DNA of 64,000 nucleotides from Peribacillus simplex (GTDB taxonomy: Bacteria > Bacillota > Bacilli > Bacillales > DSM-1321), in contig NZ_LNNH01000012.1 in the NCBI RefSeq assembly GCF_001542915.1, forward strand, positions 603,264-667,263, read 5' to 3'. Below, one piece after another: positions 44,829-54,566 of this stretch. Under the pieces are notes generated by a model, which worked only from the letters and a program-made list of their open reading frames with translations, had not been told where the DNA came from and made no database searches. Every line of letters begins with the position of its first letter. Within the stretch, counting starts at the first letter, position 1. The position numbers were made by a program, and so were the translations under genes.

Positions 44829-46226
44829 TCAGTCTACAATGGACTTTGCAGGTGAATCTTTTTTCAGCCTAAAATCATATTTATTCGAATTAACAAATCC
44901 AGGATCTAAATAACTGGATTTTGCATCACTTTTTGAGGCTTTTTTGAAAATAGGAAAAGATGTATAGTCTTCTTCCTTCCAAACCCATATCCCCTTTTTT
45001 CCTTTTTCTTGATGAAATACATTCTTCACTAGATCATTTTCTTTATTTGTTGAAAAATAGTTAGCGATGAATATGCGGGATGGTCCGGCAGTCAAAATAT
45101 TCTTTTCGATCACGTTGTTACTTATATCATGCTGCAATAAAAGCTGGCCACCATCGATACCCTTTGTATCATTGCGATACATAATGTTTTGCGAGATAAG
45201 AGAATTTTTAGTCCCGCCCCGCTTTTCATCATACCCTCCAATTGATATTCCGGTGAAAAAGTTATGATATATCGTATTGTTTGTTATGTTTATCTGATCA
45301 GCATATTTTCCAGGATGCTCTGAGGTTGCTTCTATTCCGATATCGCTTTGATAAACGGTATTTTTTTCAATGGCTATATTCTTCCCGCCATCCACATAAA
45401 TTCCTGCGGCGGAATACTCTTCCCCATAAGCTGGATTGCCAAAAGAAGATATTTCATAAACCCGATTTTTTTTTACGACTCCATTACGTACAAAGTCAGC
45501 ATTTTTATCAGTAGAGGTGCCTTCGTAACCAATCAGATCAATGCCAATATTGTCATTTCGGCGAACTATGTTGTTTTCCACCTTAAAGCCGTCAATGTTT
45601 CCATTAAGAACAAGAGATTCGCTGAAACCAAGTTTTAAATCTTCTACTGTATTTCCCAAAACATTTATGTCTCTCATTTTACCTGTTCCGTAGATCGCGA
45701 TTCCATGACCATTGCCATCGGCTGCACGTGTTTTTATCCGGTGCACATGGTTATGTTCCAATGTAATGTGACTGCTGGACCCTGTTACATAAATCCCCAT
45801 GACTGTTTCATCCGATAAATCGGTCGTTAAATCCTGTATCATCAAACCTTTTATTGTAAGATTATTTTTATTATTAATCGTAATTAAGGATGTATCACCT
45901 TCAACATCCTTTGAATTTTTCCCACTAATAATCACTTTTTCCGTTTTGTAAGCTCTAAAAATGATTGGTTTTAATTTTGTTCCGCTATGTTTCACGACTA
46001 GCTTTTCATTGTAAATTCCTTTTCGTATGTAGACAGTCGTCCCTGCTTTCGCTTCAGAAGCGGCTTTATTGAGTGTGCGAAATGGCTTTGATTTTGTGCC
46101 GGCACTTTGATCATCTCCATTGACAGCAACATAGATGGCCTTATCCTTCTTGGCAATCGCATGATTCAAGACCAACCCGATCATGATAACAGCTGCAGCC
46201 AAGAGCATTAATATAATTCTTTTCAT
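44829..46226 (-). CDS. Secreted right-handed parallel beta-helix protein (465 aa)
   Basis: Signal peptide or membrane anchor (IILMLLAAAVIMIGLVLNHAIA, residues 3-24). IYVAVNGDDQSAGTKSKPFRTLNKAASEAKAGTTVYIRKG follows, the DUF1565-like opening of pectate-lyase-type beta-helix proteins, then many Asn-rich coils (ITLEHNHVHRI, VLGNTVEDL, VENNIVRR, IEKNTVYQ, ITNNTIYHN). These folds bind or cleave polysaccharides. No lyase catalytic set is evident to me, so binding, epimerase or lyase activity are all open. Monocistronic. Confidence 0.85.
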   Translation of the reverse strand: MKRIILMLLAAAVIMIGLVLNHAIAKKDKAIYVAVNGDDQSAGTKSKPFRTLNKAASEAKAGTTVYIRKGIYNEKLVVKHSGTKLKPIIFRAYKTEKVIISGKNSKDVEGDTSLITINNKNNLTIKGLMIQDLTTDLSDETVMGIYVTGSSSHITLEHNHVHRIKTRAADGNGHGIAIYGTGKMRDINVLGNTVEDLKLGFSESLVLNGNIDGFKVENNIVRRNDNIGIDLIGYEGTSTDKNADFVRNGVVKKNRVYEISSFGNPAYGEEYSAAGIYVDGGKNIAIEKNTVYQSDIGIEATSEHPGKYADQINITNNTIYHNFFTGISIGGYDEKRGGTKNSLISQNIMYRNDTKGIDGGQLLLQHDISNNVIEKNILTAGPSRIFIANYFSTNKENDLVKNVFHQEKGKKGIWVWKEEDYTSFPIFKKASKSDAKSSYLDPGFVNSNKYDFRLKKDSPAKSIVD

Positions 46227-46387
46227 TTAATCATTCCTTATCCATCAATTCATACCTACATAATATTGACTTGAAATTAGCGAAATGGCAATATTTTTAT
46301 CATTAAGGAAAGTTACTTTCAAGTGCACGACAAGCAACGGCTTCTATTGATCATACCTTAACGTCTTGTTACACCTGAACGGAAAAC

Positions 46388-46415
46388 AAAAAAACGCTCC
46401 AAATTAAATGGAGCC
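46388..46415 (-). terminator. Terminator of the small frame at 46430
   Basis: The minus strand reads GCTCCA-loop-TGGAGC followed by GTTTTTTT. Confidence 0.75.
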
Positions 46416-46429
46416 TTTCATTTTTATGT

Positions 46430-46597
46430 TTATCTTCCGTTTAAATCTTTAAGCAGTTTTTTGATTTCGTTAAGTTCGGACCTTAAAGCCTTACCTTCTT
46501 TTGATTGGTCAATCCCCATACTAATGACTTTTTGAACAATAAAAAATATAATGACCAAGCCAACAAAGCTGTAAAATGGAAAGTATGATACCCACAA
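46430..46597 (-). CDS. Small single-helix membrane protein, start uncertain (about 55 aa)
   Basis: The minus strand encodes FYSFVGLVIIFFIVQKVISM, a transmembrane helix, then a charged tail ending KKLLKDLNGR and a TAA, followed 15 bases later by a good terminator. The open frame reaches 46615 but has no ATG or ribosome site; a TTG at 46597 is the best available. The 5' end may have been lost. It is similar in plan to the small protein at 22900-23073. Function unknown. Confidence 0.45.
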   Translation of the reverse strand: MWVSYFPFYSFVGLVIIFFIVQKVISMGIDQSKEGKALRSELNEIKKLLKDLNGR

Positions 46598-46701
46598 TTT
46601 TGCTGTATCTGGTAACTAGTATTAATGGTAAAGATTTATTCTTGTATCCTGCCCGGTTCATTTATTAACGGGATTGTACCCTTGAATCCTTGAATCGTGA
46701 A

Positions 46702-47019
46702 TCAAGCATCGTGTGAAATGCCCTTCCCTCCCCTTGTCTGTAAGGTGCCGATTCTCTCCATTCCAGTAATGATTGGCTTTGCACGCTTTATTAAGGTTTG
46801 TGTTGCTTCAAGTGTAAGTGACGCTTGATGGGCAGTTTCATTACTCCATACTTCATAAACAAAAACAGTATTTGGTTCGGTTTCAGAAATATTCACAAGA
46901 TATATCTCGCACTCATTTACATTCTCCATTGATTCCGCTGCTTCCAACAAGATTTCCACCATTGTGTCACGTTCGCCTTCTTGTACACTGAACTTGCCAA
47001 ACAAACTGAATTTACTCAT
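46702..47019 (-). CDS. Antibiotic-biosynthesis-monooxygenase-fold protein (105 aa)
   Basis: Dimeric alpha/beta barrel of the ABM/putative quinol monooxygenase family: KFSVQEGERDTMVEILLEAAESM, then CEIYLVNISETEPNTVFVYEVWSNETAHQASL. These are the usual strand-helix-strand elements, with VYEVW as the conserved mark. AAGGAGGAC lies just before the ATG at 47019; longer frames are unsupported. Members act on quinols or related aromatics, or in heme breakdown; the exact role is unknown. A second family member is at 62345-62638. Confidence 0.83.
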   Translation of the reverse strand: MSKFSLFGKFSVQEGERDTMVEILLEAAESMENVNECEIYLVNISETEPNTVFVYEVWSNETAHQASLTLEATQTLIKRAKPIITGMERIGTLQTRGGKGISHDA

Positions 47020-47210
47020 AGTGTCCTCCTTATATTTGTCTTCTTGTTCATTAGTTCTACAGCAACACATGATTATCCTACCATTCCCATAATGAACGTT
47101 CATAGGAACCTCATCCGCTAGCCCGCTTCCTCAGTGGTATCAGAGAAACGTGCACCTTCGATTCGATACGGCTTACCTTCATAAGTATATGTACATACAA
47201 TATATCTGTT

Positions 47211-47822
47211 TTATTTTTTTTCAATTTTCATTTTAAGCAAAAAGACAATTTTATCATCACTTATCATCTTCTTCACTTCATTTTCGTCTAGTAAATTGTA
47301 TGTCCTTATCGAGTTTCCATCAGATTCTCTATAAGCACCTAATACATAGGTTTCGCCCAATTTTAATGTCATTTTATCTTCCCCTACAGCATAATCCCAT
47401 CCTGTAAAAACATGATCAGAATGGATTTTGTCTATATTTTGTGGCGGTGCAGTTACATGGGGTGCGTAAAGAAAAACTAAACGCGAATCATTCGTATTTA
47501 TCATTCCAAATCCTACATTTCCTTCCTCCACTTTGTTGGGGCTATTCCCATAGGATAGTTTAGCAAACGGTTGAGGCTCTTTCTTTCCATCTTTGTAACG
47601 TTCCATCCACACATTTACCCACGTTTTATCTGCTTCATTTAATTTGAAATCAAAATCATACAATTCCCCTACATTTAATTTTTTAAAAGTATTCGTATAT
47701 TCAGAATCGGAATTAACCGAAATGGAAGCTATGCTGTCTTTGTTATCTTGACCAGTGCATCCAGAAATGATCATCAAAGATACTATTAATATAAAGCATA
47801 TATTGTAATGATTAGTTTTCAA
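47211..47822 (-). CDS. Putative lipoprotein of unknown function (203 aa)
   Basis: The TTG start at 47822 with GGGGGAGA 6 bases upstream gives a proper lipoprotein signal peptide (CFILIVSLMIISGC), which the longer frame to 47888 would bury. The mature part is a soluble, beta-rich domain with aromatic motifs (TWVNVWMERYKDGKK, LVFLYAPHVTAPP). No family recognised. It stands alone between the monooxygenase gene and a terminator region. Confidence 0.7.
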   Translation of the reverse strand: MKTNHYNICFILIVSLMIISGCTGQDNKDSIASISVNSDSEYTNTFKKLNVGELYDFDFKLNEADKTWVNVWMERYKDGKKEPQPFAKLSYGNSPNKVEEGNVGFGMINTNDSRLVFLYAPHVTAPPQNIDKIHSDHVFTGWDYAVGEDKMTLKLGETYVLGAYRESDGNSIRTYNLLDENEVKKMISDDKIVFLLKMKIEKK

Positions 47823-47936
47823 AAGATCTCCCCCACCGTGTATGTATGTTTTTTCTTCATATTCATACATTCTACCAAATTCACCCAATGATTTGTTAAA
47901 CGATCCTGCCCCTTATTCCCCAAAAATAAAATAAAT

Positions 47937-47967
47937 AAAAAAAGCTCGGAACTTCCAAGCTTTTTTT
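47937..47967 (-). terminator. Terminator after the 41-residue gene
   Basis: GCT-GGAA and TTCC-AGC arms with A/U runs on both sides; the minus strand ends in a run of seven or more U. Confidence 0.75.
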
Positions 47968-47980
47968 ATATGATTCATTT

Positions 47981-48106
47981 TCATTCTTCCGCTAAAAGTC
48001 CATAAATAACGAGGTCTACATAATGATAATAAAGCCAATCATCTTTTTCCTTCTTTTGCAAAGTATCATCAAAAGATTTTAGCTGATTTTTTTTTTCTCT
48101 GGTCAA
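47981..48106 (-). CDS. Very small protein (41 aa), function unknown
   Basis: A TTG at 48106 is preceded by AGAGGTGA with 10-base spacing. The frame reads MTREKKNQLKSFDDTLQKKE and then KDDWLYYHYVDLVIYGLLAEE before TGA, with a terminator 14 bases on. The aromatic, amphipathic second half looks like a real structured segment. It starts 4 bases after the preceding lipoprotein gene and is probably in one operon with it. No homologue recalled. Confidence 0.55.
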   Translation of the reverse strand: MTREKKNQLKSFDDTLQKKEKDDWLYYHYVDLVIYGLLAEE

Positions 48107-48109
48107 GCT

Positions 48110-48373
48110 TTATAAGTCACCTCTTGATTTGTTAAATTCAAGATTATCGCCCTTTTCCATTTGCTTGTCTGTTTGATCTGGGTTTTCATCATGCTTGAAT
48201 GATCGATTTTCTGCATCATTATTATCCGTTGGATTCGTGTCGCTTTCATAGCGGACGGGACGGTAATCTACGTCCTCTCGATCATTAAAGTCCTTATTAC
48301 CGGCATTACAAGCTGTTAGAAAGCTTACAGAAAGGATAGAGGATAAAATTGTGATCTTCCATTTGCCTCTCAT
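48110..48373 (-). CDS. Small lipoprotein (87 aa)
   Basis: Signal peptide KITILSSILSVSFLTAC with lipidated C22, then a highly polar tail rich in Asp, Asn and Glu and no further structure. GCGGAGG lies 8 bases before the ATG. Short, disordered lipoproteins like this are frequent in spore-forming Bacillaceae. A role cannot be assigned. Confidence 0.75.
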   Translation of the reverse strand: MRGKWKITILSSILSVSFLTACNAGNKDFNDREDVDYRPVRYESDTNPTDNNDAENRSFKHDENPDQTDKQMEKGDNLEFNKSRGDL

Positions 48374-48487
48374 TTTTCAAACCTCCGCATTTACGTTTTT
48401 GGTATGTTGTTTAATATGTCCATTAAACAAGGCAATTAGACTGGAATGAGACATACAATATTTGTTGCTTTGAATAAAATTCACCAA

Positions 48488-48531
48488 AAAACAGGACCAA
48501 TCCCCAATTTTTTTGGGAACAGATCCTGTTT
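48488..48531 (-). terminator. Terminator of the dehydrogenase operon
   Basis: AAACAGGA and TCCTGTTT arms with an inner CCCAA/TTGGG pairing. The minus strand continues TTTTTTGG. Confidence 0.8.
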
Positions 48532-48554
48532 ATGTACGGTCAAAGGAAGAGCTT

Positions 48555-50270
48555 TTAGACGAGAGAGCCGCCTTTTTTAAGGTATTTCACGATTCCTTCA
48601 GCCGCTCGATATGAAAAGGCTCCTAGTGTACCAGTCGGGTTAAACGAGCTGTTATGTGGAAATGCCGAAGAGCCGGCAACAAATACATTTTCAGCATCCC
48701 ACATTTGCAGGTATGTGTTAACGGCTGAATCGTTGGGATCGGTCCCCATGATGACTCCGCCTGTGTTATGCGTATTCGTATCTGTGTTTACGTTAAAATC
48801 CCCTTGTTCAGCGACCGTATCAATATGGTCAGGACCCATTTTTTTAGCAATCGACCTTGTTACTTTCGCCATGTATTTAACTAACTCGCGATCTTGGGCG
48901 GTATAATCATACGTCATCCGCATTAAGGGCATACCGTAAACATCTTTGTAAGTGGGATCCAAATCAAGGTAATTTTGTGTATGTGGCATACTGGCTCCTT
49001 GAGATTTGACTTGCAGGATGCTATTGGCATATTTGATTGATTGCTTTTTGAATTCAGCGCCCCAAGAAGGTGTTCCGATTGGTGAGTTATTATTCGCTAT
49101 CGGCCTGTTACCATACTGGGTTGTACGAATTCCTGCTCCATGAAGGAAGTTTACATCCGAATGGTCAAAATTATCACCTGCGAAATCCGGGATTTCTATA
49201 CCTAAAGCTCCTGCACCACCATATATATTGAACTCACGATCATTATAATAAAGGCTTGAATATCCTGAACTTACTTGGTAACAATAGTTCTTGCCAATTA
49301 CACCGTTTTTCGTTTTTGGATCATAAGGTGTTCCAAGCTTGGAATTAAGCAAAAGCCTGACATTATTAAATACATAACTCGCTAATACCACTACTTCTGC
49401 CGGCTGCTCGAATTCTTCGCCAGTGAAGGTATCCACATAAATAACACCTGTCGCTTTCCGTCCGTCATTTACAATACGGGTGACGTTTGAATAGGTGCGC
49501 AGGTCAAGGTTACCCGTTTCTTTTGCAACGGGAATGACCGTAACGACCGGATCTGCTTTTGCCCCGTACTCACACCCGAAGTTTTCACAATACGCACAAT
49601 ATTGACAGGCTGAACGGGAAATGCCATCCGGGTTTTTGTAATTCTCTGATAGATTTGCAGAAGGGATCATATATGGTTTGTAGCCCAGCTTCTTCGCTGC
49701 TTGTTCAAATTCCGCCAAAACAGGTGTTTTTATCATCGGACCTGTTGGATAGGGATTGGAACGTTTTCCATATAGCTCAACGGTTTCACCGGAAATGCCT
49801 GCCATTTTTTCAAAGGTATCATAATATGGTTCCATATCGTCATATGTAATGCCCCAGTCCTGAATGGGATAGTCTGATTTAATTTTATTTTTGCCATACC
49901 TTTTTTCAGTTAGCGACCTAATCTCAAAATCATAAGGAAGGAAACGGTAGGTTTGCCCATTCCAATGACTTCCAGCCCCCCCAAGACCTTCACCTACGAT
50001 AAATGTTCCATAACTTCGCATAGGGAGCGCTCTCATCTTCAGATTATTGCGGTGGGTAATCGTCTCTTTTGACAGATCTTGCATCAATTCTTCACGATGT
50101 TGGAATCGCAATTCGTCATGCACCATTGAATAATCGCTCATATCCCGTTCTTTCCCGCGTTCAAGTCCAACAACCTTAATTCCCGCTTTCGTTAATTCCG
50201 AGGCGATGATACCCCCAGCCCATCCCATGCCGACAATGACGACGGGTACCTTTGATAGTTTTTTTGCCAT
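48555..50270 (-). CDS. GMC-type FAD dehydrogenase, large subunit (571 aa)
   Basis: Flavoprotein oxidising a sugar, sugar acid or polyol. N-terminal FAD motif VVIVGMGWAGGIIASEL (residues 10-26) and the GMC segment GEGLGGAGSHWNG (93-105). A four-cysteine motif C222-x2-C225-x2-C228-x4-C233 in this position is reminiscent of the iron-sulfur site of fructose and glucose dehydrogenases. The C-terminal HNTGGVIMGTDP and PHNSSFNPTGTLGAFSYRAAEG carry the active-site His/Asn region. No signal peptide of its own: export would be with the Tat-bearing subunit encoded just upstream. Confidence 0.88.
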   Translation of the reverse strand: MAKKLSKVPVVIVGMGWAGGIIASELTKAGIKVVGLERGKERDMSDYSMVHDELRFQHREELMQDLSKETITHRNNLKMRALPMRSYGTFIVGEGLGGAGSHWNGQTYRFLPYDFEIRSLTEKRYGKNKIKSDYPIQDWGITYDDMEPYYDTFEKMAGISGETVELYGKRSNPYPTGPMIKTPVLAEFEQAAKKLGYKPYMIPSANLSENYKNPDGISRSACQYCAYCENFGCEYGAKADPVVTVIPVAKETGNLDLRTYSNVTRIVNDGRKATGVIYVDTFTGEEFEQPAEVVVLASYVFNNVRLLLNSKLGTPYDPKTKNGVIGKNYCYQVSSGYSSLYYNDREFNIYGGAGALGIEIPDFAGDNFDHSDVNFLHGAGIRTTQYGNRPIANNNSPIGTPSWGAEFKKQSIKYANSILQVKSQGASMPHTQNYLDLDPTYKDVYGMPLMRMTYDYTAQDRELVKYMAKVTRSIAKKMGPDHIDTVAEQGDFNVNTDTNTHNTGGVIMGTDPNDSAVNTYLQMWDAENVFVAGSSAFPHNSSFNPTGTLGAFSYRAAEGIVKYLKKGGSLV

Positions 50271-50291
50271 ATGTTTCAGCCCTTTCCGAGA

Positions 50292-51053
50292 TTAATGCTT
50301 CATATGACTCTGAAGGCTATTTGGATCTAGCTTTACAAAATCCTTGCTTTGGATTTCCTTTGTATACCCCATTCGAGAACCAGGGTATTTCCGCATCTGC
50401 CAACCAAGCATCTCCTTATTTCCTCCGTACAATGGATCGGCATAAACCCCTTCAATAGTCAGAGTTCTTAACAATTGGAAAAATGCCGATGAAGATACGC
50501 CAGAAAGTGAACTCGCTTCGCCTTTCTCAAACGCAGCCAAAACTTCATCCTGTCCAGTAGCGTCCAAATCCGTAAATTTCTTTTGATAGTTTTTGTTACT
50601 ATAGGCATTCAATTCTTTTAAGCCTAGCCTGAACAAATCCTTTCGGTAAAGTTTAACCTGTTCACCTTGTGTTGGCTCTGGCTTATAATAGGGTCCAAGC
50701 TTATAATCTTTTTCATTTACGCCCCATCCACTGTTAAGTTGATGGTCAATGTATATCGCCGCATTCAATTCCAGCGCCCCGGGTCCCGTTTCATCCTTTG
50801 GAAATATGCGCTCAGCAGCTGCCGCTGTCGTCTGATATTCTTCTGGATAAAAAAACATCAAGGCTTCATTCGGATTATTGCCTTGAGTTTGATTCTTTTG
50901 TTCTGTTTTCACATCACTATCAGAATTCCCATCAAATATGCTTCCCACGGCGCCCCCTAAAATGAGGCCACCGACCGCTAATCCGGAATTCTTTAAAAAG
51001 GTACGTCTGGTACTGCCCCGTTTTTCTATTTGACTTTTTTCATTGTCCGACAT
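50292..51053 (-). CDS. Gluconate-2-dehydrogenase subunit 3 family protein with Tat signal (253 aa)
   Basis: Small partner of GMC dehydrogenases. The twin-arginine signal GSTRRTFLKNSGLAVGGLILGG (around residues 13-34) sends the folded complex across the membrane. The subunit-3 domain follows: YQTTAAAAERIFPKDETGPGALELNAAIYIDHQL, then LGLKELNAYSNKNYQKKFTDL and GVYADPLYGGNKEMLGWQMRKYPG. It lies 21 bases upstream of the GMC gene in one operon, and a tatA gene is just upstream again, which fits a dedicated export route. Confidence 0.9.
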   Translation of the reverse strand: MSDNEKSQIEKRGSTRRTFLKNSGLAVGGLILGGAVGSIFDGNSDSDVKTEQKNQTQGNNPNEALMFFYPEEYQTTAAAAERIFPKDETGPGALELNAAIYIDHQLNSGWGVNEKDYKLGPYYKPEPTQGEQVKLYRKDLFRLGLKELNAYSNKNYQKKFTDLDATGQDEVLAAFEKGEASSLSGVSSSAFFQLLRTLTIEGVYADPLYGGNKEMLGWQMRKYPGSRMGYTKEIQSKDFVKLDPNSLQSHMKH

Positions 51054-51328
51054 AAAAAAACTCCTATCTGAATAAAGGTGTGAATGACCTTATCTTATAG
51101 ATGATGATGGATTTAGTAACACTCCATCCATAAAGGACGAGCGGTGGGATAATCTGGAGGAGTGATCATAATAGACACGACTACCAAGGAAAAAAGATCC
51201 TTTGCTCTCGCCTTGCCAATTTCATTGGATCGAGAATTCCCATCCTTGTCAAAGACAGCACTATCCCACTGACTAGCGGACAGATCCGTCCAGGACAATG
51301 ACCAGCAGTATATTATGAATGACCTGAT
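51054..51328. other. Gap between tatA and subunit 3
   Basis: A minus-strand frame at 51113-51298 has no ribosome site. Nothing else recognised. Confidence 0.35.
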
Positions 51329-51538
51329 TTATCCCTTCTTCTTTTCATCAATCGGCGGTTCAGGAGGTTTTTCTTCCGATTTATCGGCATCGGATATCAA
51401 TCCACTTGTTGCGCTCTTGAATTCCGAGAAAGTCCGTCCAAATGCCCGTCCAATTTCAGGTAGTTTTTTCGGACCGAAAATCACCAGTGCGATGATAAGC
51501 ATGACAACCAAGCCTGGAATCCCAATATTTTGAAACAT
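51329..51538 (-). CDS. tatA: Twin-arginine translocase subunit TatA (69 aa)
   Basis: Pore-forming Tat component: an N-terminal helix ([38 protein letters not shown]) with the diagnostic FGPKKLPE hinge, an amphipathic helix, and a charged Pro/Glu tail. GGGAGGG lies 8 bases before the ATG. No tatC is beside it, so it must use a TatC encoded elsewhere. Position next to a Tat-signal protein gene suggests a substrate-dedicated TatA. Confidence 0.95.
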   Translation of the reverse strand: MFQNIGIPGLVVMLIIALVIFGPKKLPEIGRAFGRTFSEFKSATSGLISDADKSEEKPPEPPIDEKKKG

Positions 51539-51921
51539 CCTCAACCCTCCCTTTTAAGCATCAGCAGCATTTCCTGGTAAATTCATTATGTAGCCTTACC
51601 GGAGAACGATAACGTTCCCATCTCCGCAATAAACGGATGGTAAGGAGAGTGTCTTATTATCCTTTATACATATATTCACAGAACGGCTCATTTTTATACC
51701 TATAATTACCAATTAGAATGATAGTAACTAGATTTATAAGAATGAATCCTGCCCATTAGAAAAATCGAGTCATACAATAATATTTTTTTGGGAAAGATAG
51801 GAATAATAAATAGGAACCATGGATGTTCAAGTTAAATACAGCCCAAAATGAATTCTATGAGAATGAAAAAAATCATATTTCAAACGTTTTTAACTCTACA
51901 TACTTAAATAGGGAGGCATTT
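51539..51921. other. Divergent control region between tatA and cytochrome c
   Basis: Presumably holds both promoters. I could not pick -35/-10 pairs with confidence. Confidence 0.35.
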
Positions 51922-52269
51922 ATGAAAAAAATTTGGCTTACCTCTGGAGTCAGTGTTGTTCTTGCAGGATGTTTCGTGTTTTTACTATTTTTTTACAAAG
52001 GACAGCAACCTTCACCATCACCAAGCCCAGATGGGGGCACACAGGGTACTTCGGCTGGTGCAGAAGAGATTGTAAATAATAGCTGTATATCATGTCACGG
52101 CGAAAATCTACAAGGAGGAGCGGGTCCAGCTATAAATAAAGTTGGTGCAAAATATGACAAAAGTGAAATAGAAGATATTATCAATAATGGTAAAAACGGC
52201 ATGCCGGCTGGGGTTATTTCCAACGAAGAAGCTGCAATCGTGGCAGAGTGGCTGTCAAAGAAAAAATGA
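51922..52269 (+). CDS. Membrane-bound small cytochrome c (115 aa)
   Basis: Electron carrier on the outer membrane face. An N-terminal helix (LTSGVSVVLAGCFVFLLFFY) anchors it; it contains LAGC, but the hydrophobic run continues past the Cys, so a helix anchor is more likely than a lipid. A Pro/Ser linker is next, then a single heme site CISCH and the axial-Met segment NGMPAG, as in Bacillus CccA/CccB (c550/c551). The start at 51922 has AGGGAGG 7 bases upstream. Divergent from tatA, it may take electrons from the neighbouring GMC dehydrogenase. Confidence 0.9.
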   Translation: MKKIWLTSGVSVVLAGCFVFLLFFYKGQQPSPSPSPDGGTQGTSAGAEEIVNNSCISCHGENLQGGAGPAINKVGAKYDKSEIEDIINNGKNGMPAGVISNEEAAIVAEWLSKKK

Positions 52270-52342
52270 ATAGAATAGAATATAAAAAAAACATAATAGC
52301 CGATTCCATGAAACATGAATTAAACGGTTATATGTTTTATAT

Positions 52343-52603
52343 TCAGAAAAATGAAGACCAATTCAAAACGATGGACCACACCAGGGTGTTCAATAATAAG
52401 CCTATAATAAAAAGAGGCCATTGGTGCTTCTTTTTTTCCCAACAGAAAATTATGATAGCAAGACCTAATGAAATTCCGATGAAGGCAAGCCATGGAAAAG
52501 TATCGGTGAACTTCGAAAGAAAAATTGCAAGGCAGGCTGTAAATAATAATGACATAATAAACTCGGTAAATAATGATAATTCGCCTTTAACATGTTCGCT
52601 CAT
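52343..52603 (-). CDS. Small membrane protein (86 aa), unknown
   Basis: Three predicted helices: EFIMSLLFTACLAIFL, WLAFIGISLGLAIIIFCW and WPLFIIGLLLNTLVWSIVL, with short charged loops. AAGGAGGAA gives a strong ribosome site for the ATG at 52603. Monocistronic, convergent with the cytochrome gene. No family recalled. Confidence 0.72.
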   Translation of the reverse strand: MSEHVKGELSLFTEFIMSLLFTACLAIFLSKFTDTFPWLAFIGISLGLAIIIFCWEKKKHQWPLFIIGLLLNTLVWSIVLNWSSFF

Positions 52604-52977
52604 TTCTTCCTCCTTAAAAACCATCTTGTCTTCATATAGTACTTCATGCGGATTTTTTTATGCAAAATAGAAATTGGAGGTAATTTCTAATAATCACATG
52701 TTTAAATCGGGTGCCGTTAGTTAATTGTTTCTTAATATGAGGAGGCTTGCCCGCTTGTACTTTTGGGGTAATATAAAAAAGATTAACAACAAATCCCCTC
52801 TCACTCGAGAAGGGCTTTTATTGATCTTCTGCAATATCAACGTATCGAATTTCCAGGACTAACTCGGAAGCGCATGTATGAACAAACAGCATTAAGGCCC
52901 TCTTTTTTACTTAAAAACCAAACGTCTTTATTGTTTCTATTCGATCTAGCTACGAGTGATCCGGTTGATATCAATAT
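52604..52977. other. Gap, no gene seen
   Basis: A weak hairpin near 52797-52817 (CCCCTCT / AGAAGGG then CTTTTATT) may be a terminator. Nothing else. Confidence 0.35.
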
Positions 52978-54177
<1,200 letters not shown>

Positions 54178-54294
54178 TTAAAAGCTAATGACCGCTTTTG
54201 CATAAAAAATGATAGAATAATCCGTTTTATTTAGCAATTCATTTGTTAGGCTACGGGCTATTTGATCATTAGCGCCTAAAATTAAAATTTTCAT
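54178..54294 (-). pseudogene. Truncated NAD(P)-binding oxidoreductase (38 codons left)
   Basis: Good start: GAGGAGC 9 bases before an ATG at 54294, then MKILILGANDQIARSLTNEL, the Rossmann start of NmrA/SDR-like NAD(P)-binding proteins. After DYSIIFYAK the likeness ends and the frame stops at 38 codons, where a complete protein would have about 210. The remainder appears deleted. Confidence 0.7.
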
Positions 54295-54566
54295 AACACC
54301 GCTCCTCGTATGATAGATCTTGTTCCATGAAAATACCGTAGCCGAGTATCCTTTAGCGGTTAACCATCTCCCCCTTCTTTGCATTCTTATCGCTTTAAAT
54401 GGTTATATTACTTACCTGCATCCTTATTATGCAACAGCTGAAAAAGCAACCGGTATCCCATTCGACTCAAATGATTGCCTAATCCTCTCAGTTACACTTA
54501 CATCACAGGAAGATATGCCTTATAATTGCTATCAGATCATAGAGGAACAAGGAGGACCTTATTATT

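Noticed and set aside
51113..51298. Frame between tatA and subunit 3, considered as tatC or a chaperone
   Set aside because: Too short, no membrane helices of TatC and no ribosome site.
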